Origin: Chloroflexota bacterium
GTDB lineage: Bacteria; Chloroflexota; Dehalococcoidia; Lucifugimonadales; Australimonadaceae
NCBI GenBank assembly: GCA_022561985.1
Contig: JADFQE010000006.1
Span: 1-42,783, forward strand
Length of the DNA: 42,783 bases
Direction: 5' to 3'
Within the stretch, counting starts at the first letter, position 1. Every line of letters begins with the position of its first letter. This document shows, in pieces, positions 1 through 8,266 of the stretch. The notes beneath the pieces were generated by a model that made no database searches, was not told the DNA's origin, and worked only from the letters and a program-made list of their open reading frames with translations. Made by a program: the position numbers and the translations under genes.

Positions 1-2
1 AG

Positions 3-860
3 GACAGGCTCTGGGACATCGGCATGGCCGTCGTGCCGTGCAACTGGCTCCAGGTCATGGAGAACTCGATGGACCCCGTCCACACCGAGTGGCTCCACCG
101 CTACTTCACCAACTACGTGCTCCAGCGCCTCGAAGAGCAGGGCAAGCGCGACAAGGACGACTGGCGCCCCCGCCCCCGGGTGATCCCCCACGCGAAGATC
201 GGGTTCGACGTCTACCGCCACGGCATCATCAAGCGCCGGGTCATGAAGGGCGGGTCCGAGGAGGACGTCTCGTGGCGGATCGGGCACCCGGTGGTCTTCC
301 CGAACAGCCTCAGCGCCATGCAGATCCGCGTGCCCGTCGACGACACGCACACGCTCTACATCTGGTACGCCGACCACCCCATGCAGCCCGGCGACGAGCC
401 GCAGAAGTGGGACGAGATCCCCGTGTACGACGTGCCGCTCCCCGGCTACGACGAGAAGGGGCTGCCGACGTGGGAGCTGATCGACAACAACAGCGGCCAG
501 GACAACATGGCCTGGACCTCTCAGGGCCCGATCTCCGAGCGGAACAAGGAGAAGCTGGGCGAGTCGGACAAGGGGCTCATCATGTACCGGCGCCTGCTCC
601 AGGAGCAGATGAAGATCGTCGCGGACGGCGGCGACCCCATGAACACCTTCCGCGAGGAAGGGAGCAACCTGAACCTCTATGTGCCGAATGAGATGGAGGA
701 AGGCGACGTGAACTGGAAGAGCGCGCACAACCTCACCCTCAAGGGCGGTCTGAGCACCGGGAGCTCGGGGAAGTACAGCGTGATCGGGCGCGCCCAGGCC
801 AAGAACGCCGGGCTCCCGATCCCCGAGGGCAAGCCGGAGGTCACCACGACCACGACGTGA
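3..860 (+). CDS. Rieske-type ring-hydroxylating oxygenase, large subunit, C-terminal part (5' truncated by window edge)
   Basis: The reading frame is open from the first bases of the window, so the N-terminal Rieske [2Fe-2S] domain lies upstream; the ATG at 24 is internal. The visible part is the catalytic domain of phthalate-4,5-dioxygenase-like oxygenases. Near residue 15 it has NWLQVMENSMDP followed by HTEWLH, the D-P-x-H-x(4)-H segment that supplies the mononuclear iron ligands. Around residue 170 it has QDNMAWTSQGPISER and LGESDKGL, typical of this subfamily. These enzymes hydroxylate or O-demethylate aromatic substrates using O2 and electrons from a reductase; no reductase gene is in view. 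The C-terminus ends in a run of threonines. The next gene is convergent, with a large hairpin between them. The family is secure; the substrate cannot be told. Confidence 0.88.
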   Translation, partial: DRLWDIGMAVVPCNWLQVMENSMDPVHTEWLHRYFTNYVLQRLEEQGKRDKDDWRPRPRVIPHAKIGFDVYRHGIIKRRVMKGGSEEDVSWRIGHPVVFPNSLSAMQIRVPVDDTHTLYIWYADHPMQPGDEPQKWDEIPVYDVPLPGYDEKGLPTWELIDNNSGQDNMAWTSQGPISERNKEKLGESDKGLIMYRRLLQEQMKIVADGGDPMNTFREEGSNLNLYVPNEMEEGDVNWKSAHNLTLKGGLSTGSSGKYSVIGRAQAKNAGLPIPEGKPEVTTTTT

Positions 861-877
861 GCGCCCGAGCCCCCCGG

Positions 878-928
878 GCCCGCTCGTCCCTTCGACTAGG
901 GGCCGACCTAGGGGGCCGACGAGCGGGC
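878..928. terminator. Nested hairpin between convergent genes, probable bidirectional terminator
   Basis: An 11-bp perfect inverted repeat (arms 878-888 and 918-928, core CCCGCTCGTC/GACGAGCGGG) encloses a second small inverted repeat, CTAGG/CCTAG (896-900, 907-911). It lies in the 70-bp gap between two genes that end toward each other. There is no U-tract on either strand, so it may act as an RNA 3'-end stabiliser rather than a classical intrinsic terminator. Confidence 0.55.
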
Positions 929-930
929 GG

Positions 931-1824
931 CTAGCGGGTCCGGACGAACTTCTGGAGCCGCGCGCCCTTCAGGACCTCGGAGACGTACATCGCACCCTGG
1001 GAATCGACGTAGATACCGTGCGGCGCGGTGAATTTGCCCGGATCGTGGCTCGCCTCCCCACCCCAACGCCAGAGCACGTTCCCCTGCAGATCGAGGATGC
1101 TCACTCGGGCGCCTAGCTCCGCCACGTACATGACGTCTTCTTTGTCGATGTAGATCTTGCAGGGCCGTTCGAAGCCGGGCCACGTCTCGAGATGCTCGCC
1201 CGTGGGGGTGAATATCTGGATGCGGTTGTTGGCGCGGTCGCATACGTAGACCTTGCCCTTGTGCTCCCAGACACTGTGGACCAGATTGAACTGGCCCGGG
1301 CCTTCGCCCGGCTCGCCCCACGAAAACAGCAGCTTGCCGTCCGCGCTGTATTTGTGGACGCGCGAGTTGCGGTAGCCGTCTGAAACGTAGAACTCCCCGT
1401 TGGGAGAGAGGCCCACGTTGGTTGGGTGATGGAACGGAGGCCCTGCGTACTTCACGGTGGGACTCTCCTCGGTGTAGCCCGTGTCGGAGGGCTTCCCGCG
1501 ATCACCCAGGGTGAATACATGCCGCCCGTCGGGGGTGAACTTCAGCACGATCTGGGAGCCGCGGTCGGTCAGGTAGACCATGTCGTCGGGACCGATGCAG
1601 ATGCCGTGGGCGTCCTCGAAGATGCCATAGCCCCACGAGTGCAACAGCTTGCCGGAGCTGTCGTAGATCCGGTAGGGAGGGTTCGCACTGCGGGTGAACA
1701 CGTGGACGTGATCGTGTGAATCGACGGCGACATCGCCCACGAGACCCCAGACCCAATCCGGTTTGAGCTCTCCCCAATCCGGGACCAATTCATAGGTACG
1801 TTCGCCCGCGTTGATGCTGATCAT
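931..1824 (-). CDS. NHL-repeat six-bladed beta-propeller protein (peptidyl-alpha-hydroxyglycine lyase-like)
   Basis: The 297-residue product is built of NHL blades. Recurring units have the form GxxGxFxxPxxVxVDxxGxxYVxDxxNxRIxxF, for example ADGKLLFSWGEPGEGPGQFN, VCDRANNRIQIF and APHGIYVDSQGAMYVSE. The fold is that of the eukaryotic PAL domain, and bacterial homologues are common beside catabolic amidohydrolase and oxygenase genes; their role is unproven. I start at the ATG at 1824 because GGGAGGA sits 5 bases upstream; a start at 1911 would add 29 residues that do not look like protein. No signal peptide is visible, so the product is probably cytoplasmic. It could be a lyase or a binding scaffold. 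Confidence 0.85.
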   Translation of the reverse strand: MISINAGERTYELVPDWGELKPDWVWGLVGDVAVDSHDHVHVFTRSANPPYRIYDSSGKLLHSWGYGIFEDAHGICIGPDDMVYLTDRGSQIVLKFTPDGRHVFTLGDRGKPSDTGYTEESPTVKYAGPPFHHPTNVGLSPNGEFYVSDGYRNSRVHKYSADGKLLFSWGEPGEGPGQFNLVHSVWEHKGKVYVCDRANNRIQIFTPTGEHLETWPGFERPCKIYIDKEDVMYVAELGARVSILDLQGNVLWRWGGEASHDPGKFTAPHGIYVDSQGAMYVSEVLKGARLQKFVRTR

Positions 1825-2045
1825 CGATTCCTCCCGATATTTCGACCTTGGTACACCAATCGCGTCCGTTGCGTCAACTCGCATCGACACGATCCGGCAA
1901 CGGTCTCGCACGCTGCCGAGGCCCGCTCATCGCCTGTCCAACACGCGTGCTGCTTGAACACAAGCAGGCCTCTTCCCGCCCAAGTAAACTGACGGTTATA
2001 CTCTCTTCGCCGAGAATTGTTACAACTCTGTTTCGGGGGACTTTC

Positions 2046-2297
2046 ATGCCAGGATTCCGTCGGGTGTCGAGAGAAGAGATCAGCAGCAGGCGGCCAGCGG
2101 TTAACCCCGCCCTCGCCCGGCTCAAGCAGTACCAGGCCTACATCAAGAAGGTAGGCGCTGGAGAAACAGGCCGCCTGACGCCCTCCAAGGGAGAATCGTC
2201 CGCTGCGGTTCGCCGGAGGTTGGGCGCGGCTGCGAGGGCGCTGGGGGTCCAGCTCACCGTGAAGCGCGTGGGCGATCAGGTGTTTTTCTGGCGGTAA
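2046..2297 (+). CDS. Small basic protein of unknown function
   Basis: This is an 83-residue, strongly basic protein, rich in Arg and Lys. Its C-terminal block (AAVRRRLGAAARALGVQLTV, ending in a Gln-Val-Phe-Phe-Trp-Arg tail) looks like a helix followed by a beta strand, as in small nucleic-acid-binding proteins. I chose the ATG at 2046, preceded by GGGGGA; the frame is open further upstream but without a better start. It is divergent from the NHL gene and convergent with the recombinase. I do not recognise a family, and nucleic-acid binding is only a guess from composition. Confidence 0.5.
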   Translation: MPGFRRVSREEISSRRPAVNPALARLKQYQAYIKKVGAGETGRLTPSKGESSAAVRRRLGAAARALGVQLTVKRVGDQVFFWR

Positions 2298-2305
2298 GCT
2301 GACCT

Positions 2306-2321
2306 CTCCCCAGCGGGGGAG
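2306..2321. terminator. Short GC hairpin between convergent genes
   Basis: A perfect 6-bp inverted repeat (CTCCCC-AGCG-GGGGAG) lies in the 25-bp gap between the small basic gene and the recombinase gene, which converge here. No U-tract is present. It could be a weak bidirectional terminator. Confidence 0.35.
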
Positions 2322-2322
2322 C

Positions 2323-2928
2323 CTACGGGGCATACCGCCTGGACGTGGAGGCTGGGTCTTCGTGCCGCATGCGCGCAGCGACCGCGGTTATGGACTCTCC
2401 GGCCTGCACCAGATGCGTCGCAAGCGTGTCCCGCAAGTGATGGAACCGGAGCCCTGGGAAGCCGGCGCGCTCCGCGACATCGCGGAACGCCTTCTCGAAT
2501 TCACTCAGGACGAAGGGCGCCCCGTCGGCGCGGGCAAAGAGGAGCCGGTCCGGGGCGATGCGGGAGCCGCTCTTGGCAAGGCCGGCCTCAAGATCCGCGA
2601 TGTGCCCACGGAGCAGCTCGACGGCGGTCTCGTCGAGGTGGATAGGCTCCCTGGCCACGGGTGATTTCGGTTCCGCGAAACGCGGGGTTTCACCCGGAGG
2701 AACATCCTCGATGATCCGCCGCACCCGCACCAGGTGCGCCACGTCATCGACGTCACCGAGTGAGAGGGCACAGATCTCATCGCGCCTGAGCCCGGTGCGG
2801 GCTGCCAGCGCCACGGGCACGTCGTACGGCGTTCCCTCGAACGCCTTGAGCAGTCGTTCCAGCTCCTCGCTGGTGAGCGCCACGATCTCACCCGTGCGAG
2901 GCACCTCCGGCGGATCGACGTGCTGCAT
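2323..2928 (-). CDS. Tyrosine recombinase catalytic domain only (truncated phage-type integrase)
   Basis: The product of about 201 residues carries the complete catalytic set of tyrosine recombinases: Arg in TGLRRDE (48/49), Lys in AEPKS (88), HHLRDT (His163/His164, Arg166), His189 in MRHED, and the nucleophile Tyr199 in RRYAP. The protein stops two residues after that Tyr. The N-terminal SAM-like core-binding domain is absent, so this is either a remnant of a mobile element or a catalytic-domain-only protein. The ATG at 2928 has AAGGGGGTG upstream; an upstream ATG at 2982 would add 18 residues. No att repeats or cargo genes are evident nearby. Catalysis without the arm domain is doubtful. 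Confidence 0.75.
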   Translation of the reverse strand: MQHVDPPEVPRTGEIVALTSEELERLLKAFEGTPYDVPVALAARTGLRRDEICALSLGDVDDVAHLVRVRRIIEDVPPGETPRFAEPKSPVAREPIHLDETAVELLRGHIADLEAGLAKSGSRIAPDRLLFARADGAPFVLSEFEKAFRDVAERAGFPGLRFHHLRDTLATHLVQAGESITAVAARMRHEDPASTSRRYAP

Positions 2929-3043
2929 GGGATTCACCCCCTTGGAGATATGGCGCTCTCGGTCGTGGGCTAACTGTAGCACTCACCTCTCAGCACCATC
3001 GAAGAGGCCGGCGGCCGCCCGATCGCGCGGACGGGCCCGTTTC

Positions 3044-3072
3044 TTGACACGCCTGAGAGCCACTCCTACGAT
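3044..3072 (+). promoter_or_regulatory. Sigma70-type promoter of the amidohydrolase-RidA-TPP-amidase operon
   Basis: The perfect -35 hexamer TTGACA (3044-3049) is separated by 17 bases from TACGAT (3067-3072), a 4/6 match to the -10 consensus. The expected transcript start is near 3079, about 58 bases before the amidohydrolase start codon. Confidence 0.65.
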
Positions 3073-3136
3073 GCCCGCGCGGCGCGACGGCGCAACACAC
3101 GGGCTTGGCCTCCGACCGCGGGAGCGAGGTGGCGCG

Positions 3137-4336
3137 ATGGTGCTTCGGGAGGACAGGCTCGGTGGTACCGCCCGGCGGCGGCAGGCCGGCGACGCACCCG
3201 CCCGGCGGGACGGGCCCATCGCCTACACGTACATCTCCGCCGACAACCACATGGACCTGGCGTGGTACCCCAAAGACATCATCCAGTCCCGCATCGCCAA
3301 GAAATATCGCGCCGCCGCCCCGAAGGTCGTCGAGACCGAGCAAGGCACCGGCTGGGAGTGGGAGGGCGCGGTCCATGCCTTCGCCGCCGATGGCCGCGAC
3401 TGGGCCAAGCGCGTCCGGCGCTTCGACCCCATCGAGGTGCCGGAGGGCAAACTGCCGCCGACGGACCCCGAGATCCTGCTGAGCCACATGGACATCGGCG
3501 GGATGTACGCCGGCGTCTTCTACGGGAACACCCGCAAGTGGACCTTCAAGGACAAGGGGATGGAGAAGGAGGTCTACCGCGTCTTCAACGACTGGGCGAT
3601 GGAGCAGTGCGCCCACGCCCCCGACCGCATCCTCGCGCTGCCATGGCTGCACGCGGCGTTCCCCGAGGGGTGCGTCGACGAGCTCCACCGGCTCGTGAGG
3701 ATGGGCGCGCGGGCCGTCGAGCTCAGCCCCCACGACGCGGGCGAGCCCGTCTGGTCCCCCGTCTGGGAGCCGCTGTGGGCAGCCGCGGAGGAGACGGGCA
3801 CCGTGATCTGCTCGCACATCGGCGACGCGGCCGGCACGCCCTATCCGCCGAACGAGTACGGCGAGTCGCTCGCCCACTTCTCGCAGGTCCCCTTCAACCC
3901 CATGGGCAAGCACATCGCCCAGTACGTCTTCAGCGGCATGTTCGAGCGGCACCCCCGCTTGCACGTCTCGATCGGGGAGTGCCGTATCGGCTGGCTGCCC
4001 TTCCTGTTCCAGTGGATGGACCGCTGCTACGCCGACCGGCTGCCGGACACCAAGACGCCGCTCCACGAGAAGCCGTCGCACTACGTCAACCGCAACATGA
4101 GCTTCACCTTCGAGGAGGACTACGTCGGCGCCAAGATGCTCGCCGACCCGGAGCTCATGATCCAGGACTGCACGGTCTGGGGCTCCGACTACCCCCACGA
4201 GCAGGGGCAGACGTGGCCGGACGCGGAGCCCGCCATGCAGAAGATGTTCGGTGGCCTGGACCCCGCGCTCAAGCACGAGATCGTGTGGGGGCGGTCGCAG
4301 CGCATCTTCGGCATCAAGGGCCCTGATGGGGGTTGA
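3137..4336 (+). CDS. Amidohydrolase family 2 metal-dependent hydrolase (ACMSD-like TIM barrel)
   Basis: This 399-residue protein belongs to amidohydrolase family 2, which hydrolyses or decarboxylates ring-cleavage products and similar acids. The strand-1 metal motif reads SADNHMD, with D-x-H in place of H-x-H. A central His appears in ICSHIGD and the conserved acidic ligand in WGSDYPHEQG near the C-terminus. The start is the ATG at 3137, preceded by GAGGTGG; the frame is open far upstream but that stretch is not protein-like. It is the first gene downstream of a good promoter and is followed by RidA, TPP-enzyme and amidase genes on the same strand, which suggests one degradation pathway. The substrate is unknown. 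Confidence 0.88.
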   Translation: MVLREDRLGGTARRRQAGDAPARRDGPIAYTYISADNHMDLAWYPKDIIQSRIAKKYRAAAPKVVETEQGTGWEWEGAVHAFAADGRDWAKRVRRFDPIEVPEGKLPPTDPEILLSHMDIGGMYAGVFYGNTRKWTFKDKGMEKEVYRVFNDWAMEQCAHAPDRILALPWLHAAFPEGCVDELHRLVRMGARAVELSPHDAGEPVWSPVWEPLWAAAEETGTVICSHIGDAAGTPYPPNEYGESLAHFSQVPFNPMGKHIAQYVFSGMFERHPRLHVSIGECRIGWLPFLFQWMDRCYADRLPDTKTPLHEKPSHYVNRNMSFTFEEDYVGAKMLADPELMIQDCTVWGSDYPHEQGQTWPDAEPAMQKMFGGLDPALKHEIVWGRSQRIFGIKGPDGG

Positions 4337-4441
4337 CCGCCGCCTGGACGCGGCTCGCACCCACCCCGCCCGTGGGCTCCCATCGGACGAGGGATGGACA
4401 CGGATCGGCGATCGGACGCCTGATCGCCTGGCGGAGGAGTG

Positions 4442-5617
4442 ATGCCCCAGGACCGGTTCAAGAAGGAGACCCTCCTCGAGGACGAGCGCGGACGGAACAT
4501 GGCCGCGGTGCTGCGCTACGGCCCTTACCTCTTCCTCTCCAGCTCCGACGGCCACCGCGACATCGTCACGGAGCGCGTCGTCCCGGAGCTCGACGGCCAG
4601 GCCGTCCCGCAGTGCAACAACGCCTATGGCCGCCAGGCCCTCCGCCTCCAGAAGGCCGGGTACCGCGGCGACGACGCCATCTGGATCGAGAACTTCACCT
4701 CCGGCCAGTCCTGGCGGCTGGAGCGCATGGCGACGTGGCCCGATCACTTCGGCGAGGTCGGCCACGCGCAGGCGGTGAGCTTCGGCGCCCAGGTCAAGAT
4801 GGCCGGCGTCAACATGCTCACCGCCGTCGTGCAGGCGCTGACGCCGGATATCGAGCGTGAGGTGATCGTCCCCCAGCCCGCGCGCGGGCGAGCGTCGCGC
4901 ATCACGCGCGCGGGCGACTTCACCTACGTGATCGGCGTGCGTGGGCGAACGGACCCGTTCACGGAGGCCGAAGCGCCCGAGGAGGTCCCCGAGCAGCTCG
5001 ACGCCGAGCACCACAACACCTACGAGTGGCTGCGGTCGCACATCGAGACGGGCGGCGGAAGCTTGGACGACTTCGTGCGGACGGACTGCGCGCTGCTCCG
5101 CATCGGCGATGCGCCACACTACCGTGCGGGCCTCAAGCGCCGTTTCGGGACCAAGGTGCCCTTCGCCGCCTATGCGGTGGGCACCCTGCTCGGCGGGCGC
5201 GGCGTGATGGAGGTCGGCGGTATCGCGGTCAATCCCGGAGGGACCAAGGAGGTCGCCTGGCTCGCCGAGGACCCCGGCGAGGCGCAGGCGGTGCGGGCGA
5301 ACGGCCTCGTGTTCTGCTCCGGCGCATCGGGGCTCGCCGACGAGCGCACAGGCGCCGTCAAGCAGGAGCTCTACGGCGACCAGCTCGGCCAGACGAAGCA
5401 GGCATTCCGGCGATTGGAGGCGGGCCTCAACCGCTTCGACTCCAGCCTCGACCGGGTGCTGCGGCTCGATGTGTTCCTGGACGACATCTACTTCGAGGAT
5501 GCGTTCATCGAGGCCGCCAGGGAGTTCTTCGGTGCCAGTCCGCCGACCATGAACATCGTCGGCGTCGACCTCGAGCACAACGCCGAGGTCGAGCTGACCG
5601 CGATCGCAGGAGCGTAG
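4442..5617 (+). CDS. Triple RidA (YjgF/YER057c/UK114) domain protein
   Basis: The 391-residue protein holds three RidA-like units: about 20-145 (YGPYLFLSSSDGHRD start), 155-275 (SRITRAGDFTYVIGVRGRTD start), and 285-391 (VRANGLVFCSGASGLADERT start, ending PPTMNIVGVDLEHNAEVELT). Single-domain RidA proteins are about 130 residues and deaminate reactive enamine/imine intermediates as trimers. A tandem of three could form a pseudo-trimer in one chain. The ATG at 4442 follows GGAGGAG; a GTG lies directly in front at 4439. It sits between the amidohydrolase and the TPP decarboxylase genes, so it may clear an imine or act as a hydrolase in the same pathway. The domain assignment is firm and the reaction is inferred. 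Confidence 0.82.
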   Translation: MPQDRFKKETLLEDERGRNMAAVLRYGPYLFLSSSDGHRDIVTERVVPELDGQAVPQCNNAYGRQALRLQKAGYRGDDAIWIENFTSGQSWRLERMATWPDHFGEVGHAQAVSFGAQVKMAGVNMLTAVVQALTPDIEREVIVPQPARGRASRITRAGDFTYVIGVRGRTDPFTEAEAPEEVPEQLDAEHHNTYEWLRSHIETGGGSLDDFVRTDCALLRIGDAPHYRAGLKRRFGTKVPFAAYAVGTLLGGRGVMEVGGIAVNPGGTKEVAWLAEDPGEAQAVRANGLVFCSGASGLADERTGAVKQELYGDQLGQTKQAFRRLEAGLNRFDSSLDRVLRLDVFLDDIYFEDAFIEAAREFFGASPPTMNIVGVDLEHNAEVELTAIAGA

Positions 5618-5619
5618 CG

Positions 5620-6141
5620 ATGACGAACGCAGAGCCCGTCGCGCGGCCGGTCGATGCCGAGGCCATCGTCGCCGAGATCCTCAAGCTGGGGATCACCCAC
5701 GTCATCTGCGTCCCCGACACGTTCCAGAAGACGTTGATCGCGCGGCTCGCCGAGCTGGAGGTGCCCCGCACCCTCATCGTATGCACGGAGGACGAGGCGA
5801 TGGGGATCAACGCCGGCCTCTACATCGGCGGACAGAACCCCATGATGCTGATCCAGAACAACGGCATCCACGCGTCGATCAACACGATGAAGGCCATCGC
5901 ACTGGACGCGAAGGTGCCGACGTTCATCGTGGCCGGGCAGTTCCTGCGCGACGCCACCAAGCCGCCGGAGGAGCAGCGCGCACGCGCGGTCCGCCTGCTC
6001 GAGCCGACGCTCGAAGTCTGGGGCGTGCCGTATTTCCGGCTCGAGGGCCCCGAGGACATCGGCGCCTTCGCGCAGGCCTACCACCGCGCACACGAAGACA
6101 AAGGACCGGCCGTCGTCATCGTCGGCACGCCGACCAGCTAG
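5620..6141 (+). CDS. Thiamine-diphosphate decarboxylase, alpha subunit (sulfopyruvate/phosphonopyruvate decarboxylase ComD-like)
   Basis: This 173-residue protein matches the N-terminal (pyrimidine-binding) TPP domain as a free subunit. It opens with a helix and then GITHVICVPDTFQK, like ComD of coenzyme M synthesis. It has a conserved Glu in VCTEDEAMGINAGLYIGG and then MLIQNNGIHASINTMKAI. The start codon ATG at 5620 lies 3 bases after the RidA stop, and the beta subunit begins 17 bases downstream, so the genes are co-transcribed. The pair should decarboxylate a 2-oxo acid in the cytoplasm. Whether the substrate is sulfopyruvate, phosphonopyruvate or another oxo acid cannot be read from sequence; the neighbours suggest a catabolic role rather than coenzyme M synthesis. 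Confidence 0.85.
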   Translation: MTNAEPVARPVDAEAIVAEILKLGITHVICVPDTFQKTLIARLAELEVPRTLIVCTEDEAMGINAGLYIGGQNPMMLIQNNGIHASINTMKAIALDAKVPTFIVAGQFLRDATKPPEEQRARAVRLLEPTLEVWGVPYFRLEGPEDIGAFAQAYHRAHEDKGPAVVIVGTPTS

Positions 6142-6158
6142 GCGAAGCGAGGAGCAGC

Positions 6159-6722
6159 GTGGAACGCCAAGAAGCCATCGACGTCCTGGCCAGGAGCCGC
6201 GAGGGGGTCGTCAGCGTCGTGACGATGCAGTCGGTGGCGCCCTGGCACGACGCGGGCCAGGGCGAGATCGACCACATCGACGCAACCCAGTGCATGGGCA
6301 GCGCCTCGTCCATCGCGCTCGGCATCGCGCTCGCGCGGCCCGACCGCAAGGTCATGGTGCTCGACGGCGACGGCAGCCTGCTGATGCAGCTCGGGTCGCT
6401 GGTCACGATCGCGGGCGCCGCGCCGGCGAACCTCTACCACTTCGTGTTCGCGAACGGCCTCCACCAGAGCACCGGCAACCAGCCGCTCCCCGCCCAGGGC
6501 GTGCTCGATTGGTGCGCGATGGCCAGCGCGGCCGGATACCGCAAGGCGGTACGCATCGAGGAGGCCGAAGATCTGATCGAGCAGCTGCCGGGCATCTGGG
6601 CCACGGACGGTCCGGTGCTCGTCGAGCTCGTTATCGCGCGCGAGGAGGGGGAGCCACGCTGGGCCGGCGTGCCGATGGCCGGCCAGGTCGTAGCCTTGAA
6701 GGAGCGGCTGGCGGCGGGATGA
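6159..6722 (+). CDS. Thiamine-diphosphate decarboxylase, beta subunit (ComE-like)
   Basis: The 187-residue product carries the pyrophosphate-binding TPP domain: CMGSASSIALGIALA, then the GDG...N cofactor motif (LDGDGSLLMQLG to FANGLHQSTGNQ). It starts at a GTG at 6159 preceded by GGAG. With the alpha subunit just upstream it forms the split decarboxylase; both cofactor halves are therefore present and look intact. The amidase gene begins 77 bases downstream. It could alternatively serve as a phosphonopyruvate-type decarboxylase. Confidence 0.86.
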   Translation: MERQEAIDVLARSREGVVSVVTMQSVAPWHDAGQGEIDHIDATQCMGSASSIALGIALARPDRKVMVLDGDGSLLMQLGSLVTIAGAAPANLYHFVFANGLHQSTGNQPLPAQGVLDWCAMASAAGYRKAVRIEEAEDLIEQLPGIWATDGPVLVELVIAREEGEPRWAGVPMAGQVVALKERLAAG

Positions 6723-6799
6723 CATGATGGTCCCCGGCGTGCGCCGCGATGGAGCGCAAGGGGGTCTGTAGCCGGTCGAGACGTATGAGGAGGGGTCCG

Positions 6800-8218
6800 A
6801 TGGCCGACGCCGGGTATTGGCGCATGTCCGCCAGCGAGCTGCTCGCCGGCTACGCGCGGCACGACTTCTCGCCGGTCGAGGTCCTGCGCGAGCTCTACGA
6901 GCGCATCGAGCGCCTGAACCCCAAGCTGAGCTCCTTCCTCGCGCTCAATACGGACGACGCCTTCGAGGCCGCCCAAGCCGCCGAGAACGCCTGGCGCTCG
7001 CCCGGCGAGAAGCCACCGCTCTGCGGCGTGCCCGTCTCCATCAAGGACAGCATCGAGGTCGACGGGATGCCCACGACCTACGGATCGCTGCCATTCAAGG
7101 ACAACCGCCAGCCCGACTCCGAGATCGCCCGCCGCGTTCGGCGTGCCGGCGGCGTGATCACCGGCAAGACGAATCTGCCCGAGTTCGCGCTCTATTCAGG
7201 GGTGGACAACAAGCTCAGCCCGCCGGGGCGCAACCCCTGGGACCTCGAGCGCACCTGCGGCGGGTCGAGCGGCGGCGCCGGGTCGTCCGTCGCGGCGGGG
7301 CTCGGACCCCTCGCCATCGGGACCGACTCCGGCGGCTCGGTCCGCACGCCGGCCGCGGTGAACGGCATCTTCGGCCTGAAGCCGACGTACCAGCGCATCC
7401 CCGCGGTGCAGACGTGGCGCGCGGCACCGGGCCGCTCCCACAACGGGCCCATGACGCGCACGGTGCGCGACAGCGCCCTGCTGCTCCAGGCGCTCTCCGG
7501 GGCCCACGCCCAGGACGCCGAATCGAACCTGCCGCCGGTCCACGACTACCAGGCGTTCGCGCAAGGCGGCCTCCGGGGGCTGCGCGTCGCCGTCAGCTAC
7601 GACTTCGGGCAGGGATACAGCGCGAACCCGGAGGCGCTGGCGCTCGTCGAGCAGGCGGCGGAGCTGTTCGCCGCGCTCGGCTGCGAGGTCGTGGAGGCCG
7701 ACCCGCCGACGCTCGAGGAGCCCGAGGAGCTCGAGCCGGGCGTCTGGGCGTACGCCGGGGACCACTACGCGGCTGCCGAGGCGATGATCCCGAACTTCCT
7801 CGAGAAGCACCTGGACGATCTCACCGTGTACACGCGGCCGATCTACGAAGCCGCGCCCCAAGCCAAGGCGTGGCAGTACCGGCGCATCGTGCGGCGCAAC
7901 CGCGCGTTCGGCCATCGCATGCAGGCGTGGTTCCAGGACTACGACTTCCTGCTGTCGCCGGTGGTCGGGCCCGCCGTGCGCCTTGCGGACGCCAAGCCCC
8001 GCGACCGCGGCAAGCCACCGCGGAGCTTCGTCGTACCCTTCAACCACACGTACAACCCGGCGGCGGCGGTGCCCTTCGGCTTCAGCGCGGGCGCGCTTCC
8101 GCTGTCGGTCCAGGTCGTGGGCCGGCTCCACGACGACGTCGGCGTGCTGCGGATGGCTGCGGCCATCGAGCAGGCCCGCCCCTGGAGCCACCGCTGGCCA
8201 CCGCTCGCCGAGGCGTAG
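6800..8218 (+). CDS. Amidase signature family enzyme
   Basis: The 472-residue protein shows the complete Ser-cisSer-Lys apparatus of amidase signature enzymes: Lys82 in VSIKDSIEV, the Gly-rich CGGSSGGAGSSVAAG (Ser156/157), and the nucleophile Ser180 in TDSGGSVRTPA. These enzymes hydrolyse C-N bonds of amides or carbamates. It is not GatA: there are no gatB or gatC genes nearby, and the C-terminal half is of the catabolic type. The start is the ATG at 6800, after GAGGAGGGG. It is the last gene of the operon starting at 3137; the pathway may release ammonia and an acid that the other enzymes process. The exact substrate is unknown. Confidence 0.88.
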   Translation: MADAGYWRMSASELLAGYARHDFSPVEVLRELYERIERLNPKLSSFLALNTDDAFEAAQAAENAWRSPGEKPPLCGVPVSIKDSIEVDGMPTTYGSLPFKDNRQPDSEIARRVRRAGGVITGKTNLPEFALYSGVDNKLSPPGRNPWDLERTCGGSSGGAGSSVAAGLGPLAIGTDSGGSVRTPAAVNGIFGLKPTYQRIPAVQTWRAAPGRSHNGPMTRTVRDSALLLQALSGAHAQDAESNLPPVHDYQAFAQGGLRGLRVAVSYDFGQGYSANPEALALVEQAAELFAALGCEVVEADPPTLEEPEELEPGVWAYAGDHYAAAEAMIPNFLEKHLDDLTVYTRPIYEAAPQAKAWQYRRIVRRNRAFGHRMQAWFQDYDFLLSPVVGPAVRLADAKPRDRGKPPRSFVVPFNHTYNPAAAVPFGFSAGALPLSVQVVGRLHDDVGVLRMAAAIEQARPWSHRWPPLAEA

Positions 8219-8266
8219 CCCCGCCGGCTATCCGCCGATCGGATCCCCTCGAAGCCAGGGTGCTTC

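Noticed and set aside
2990-5578. 862-codon open frame on the minus strand
   Set aside because: It is antisense to the amidohydrolase and RidA genes; its His/Asp/Arg/Leu-rich composition is that of a GC-rich shadow frame, with no domain motif.
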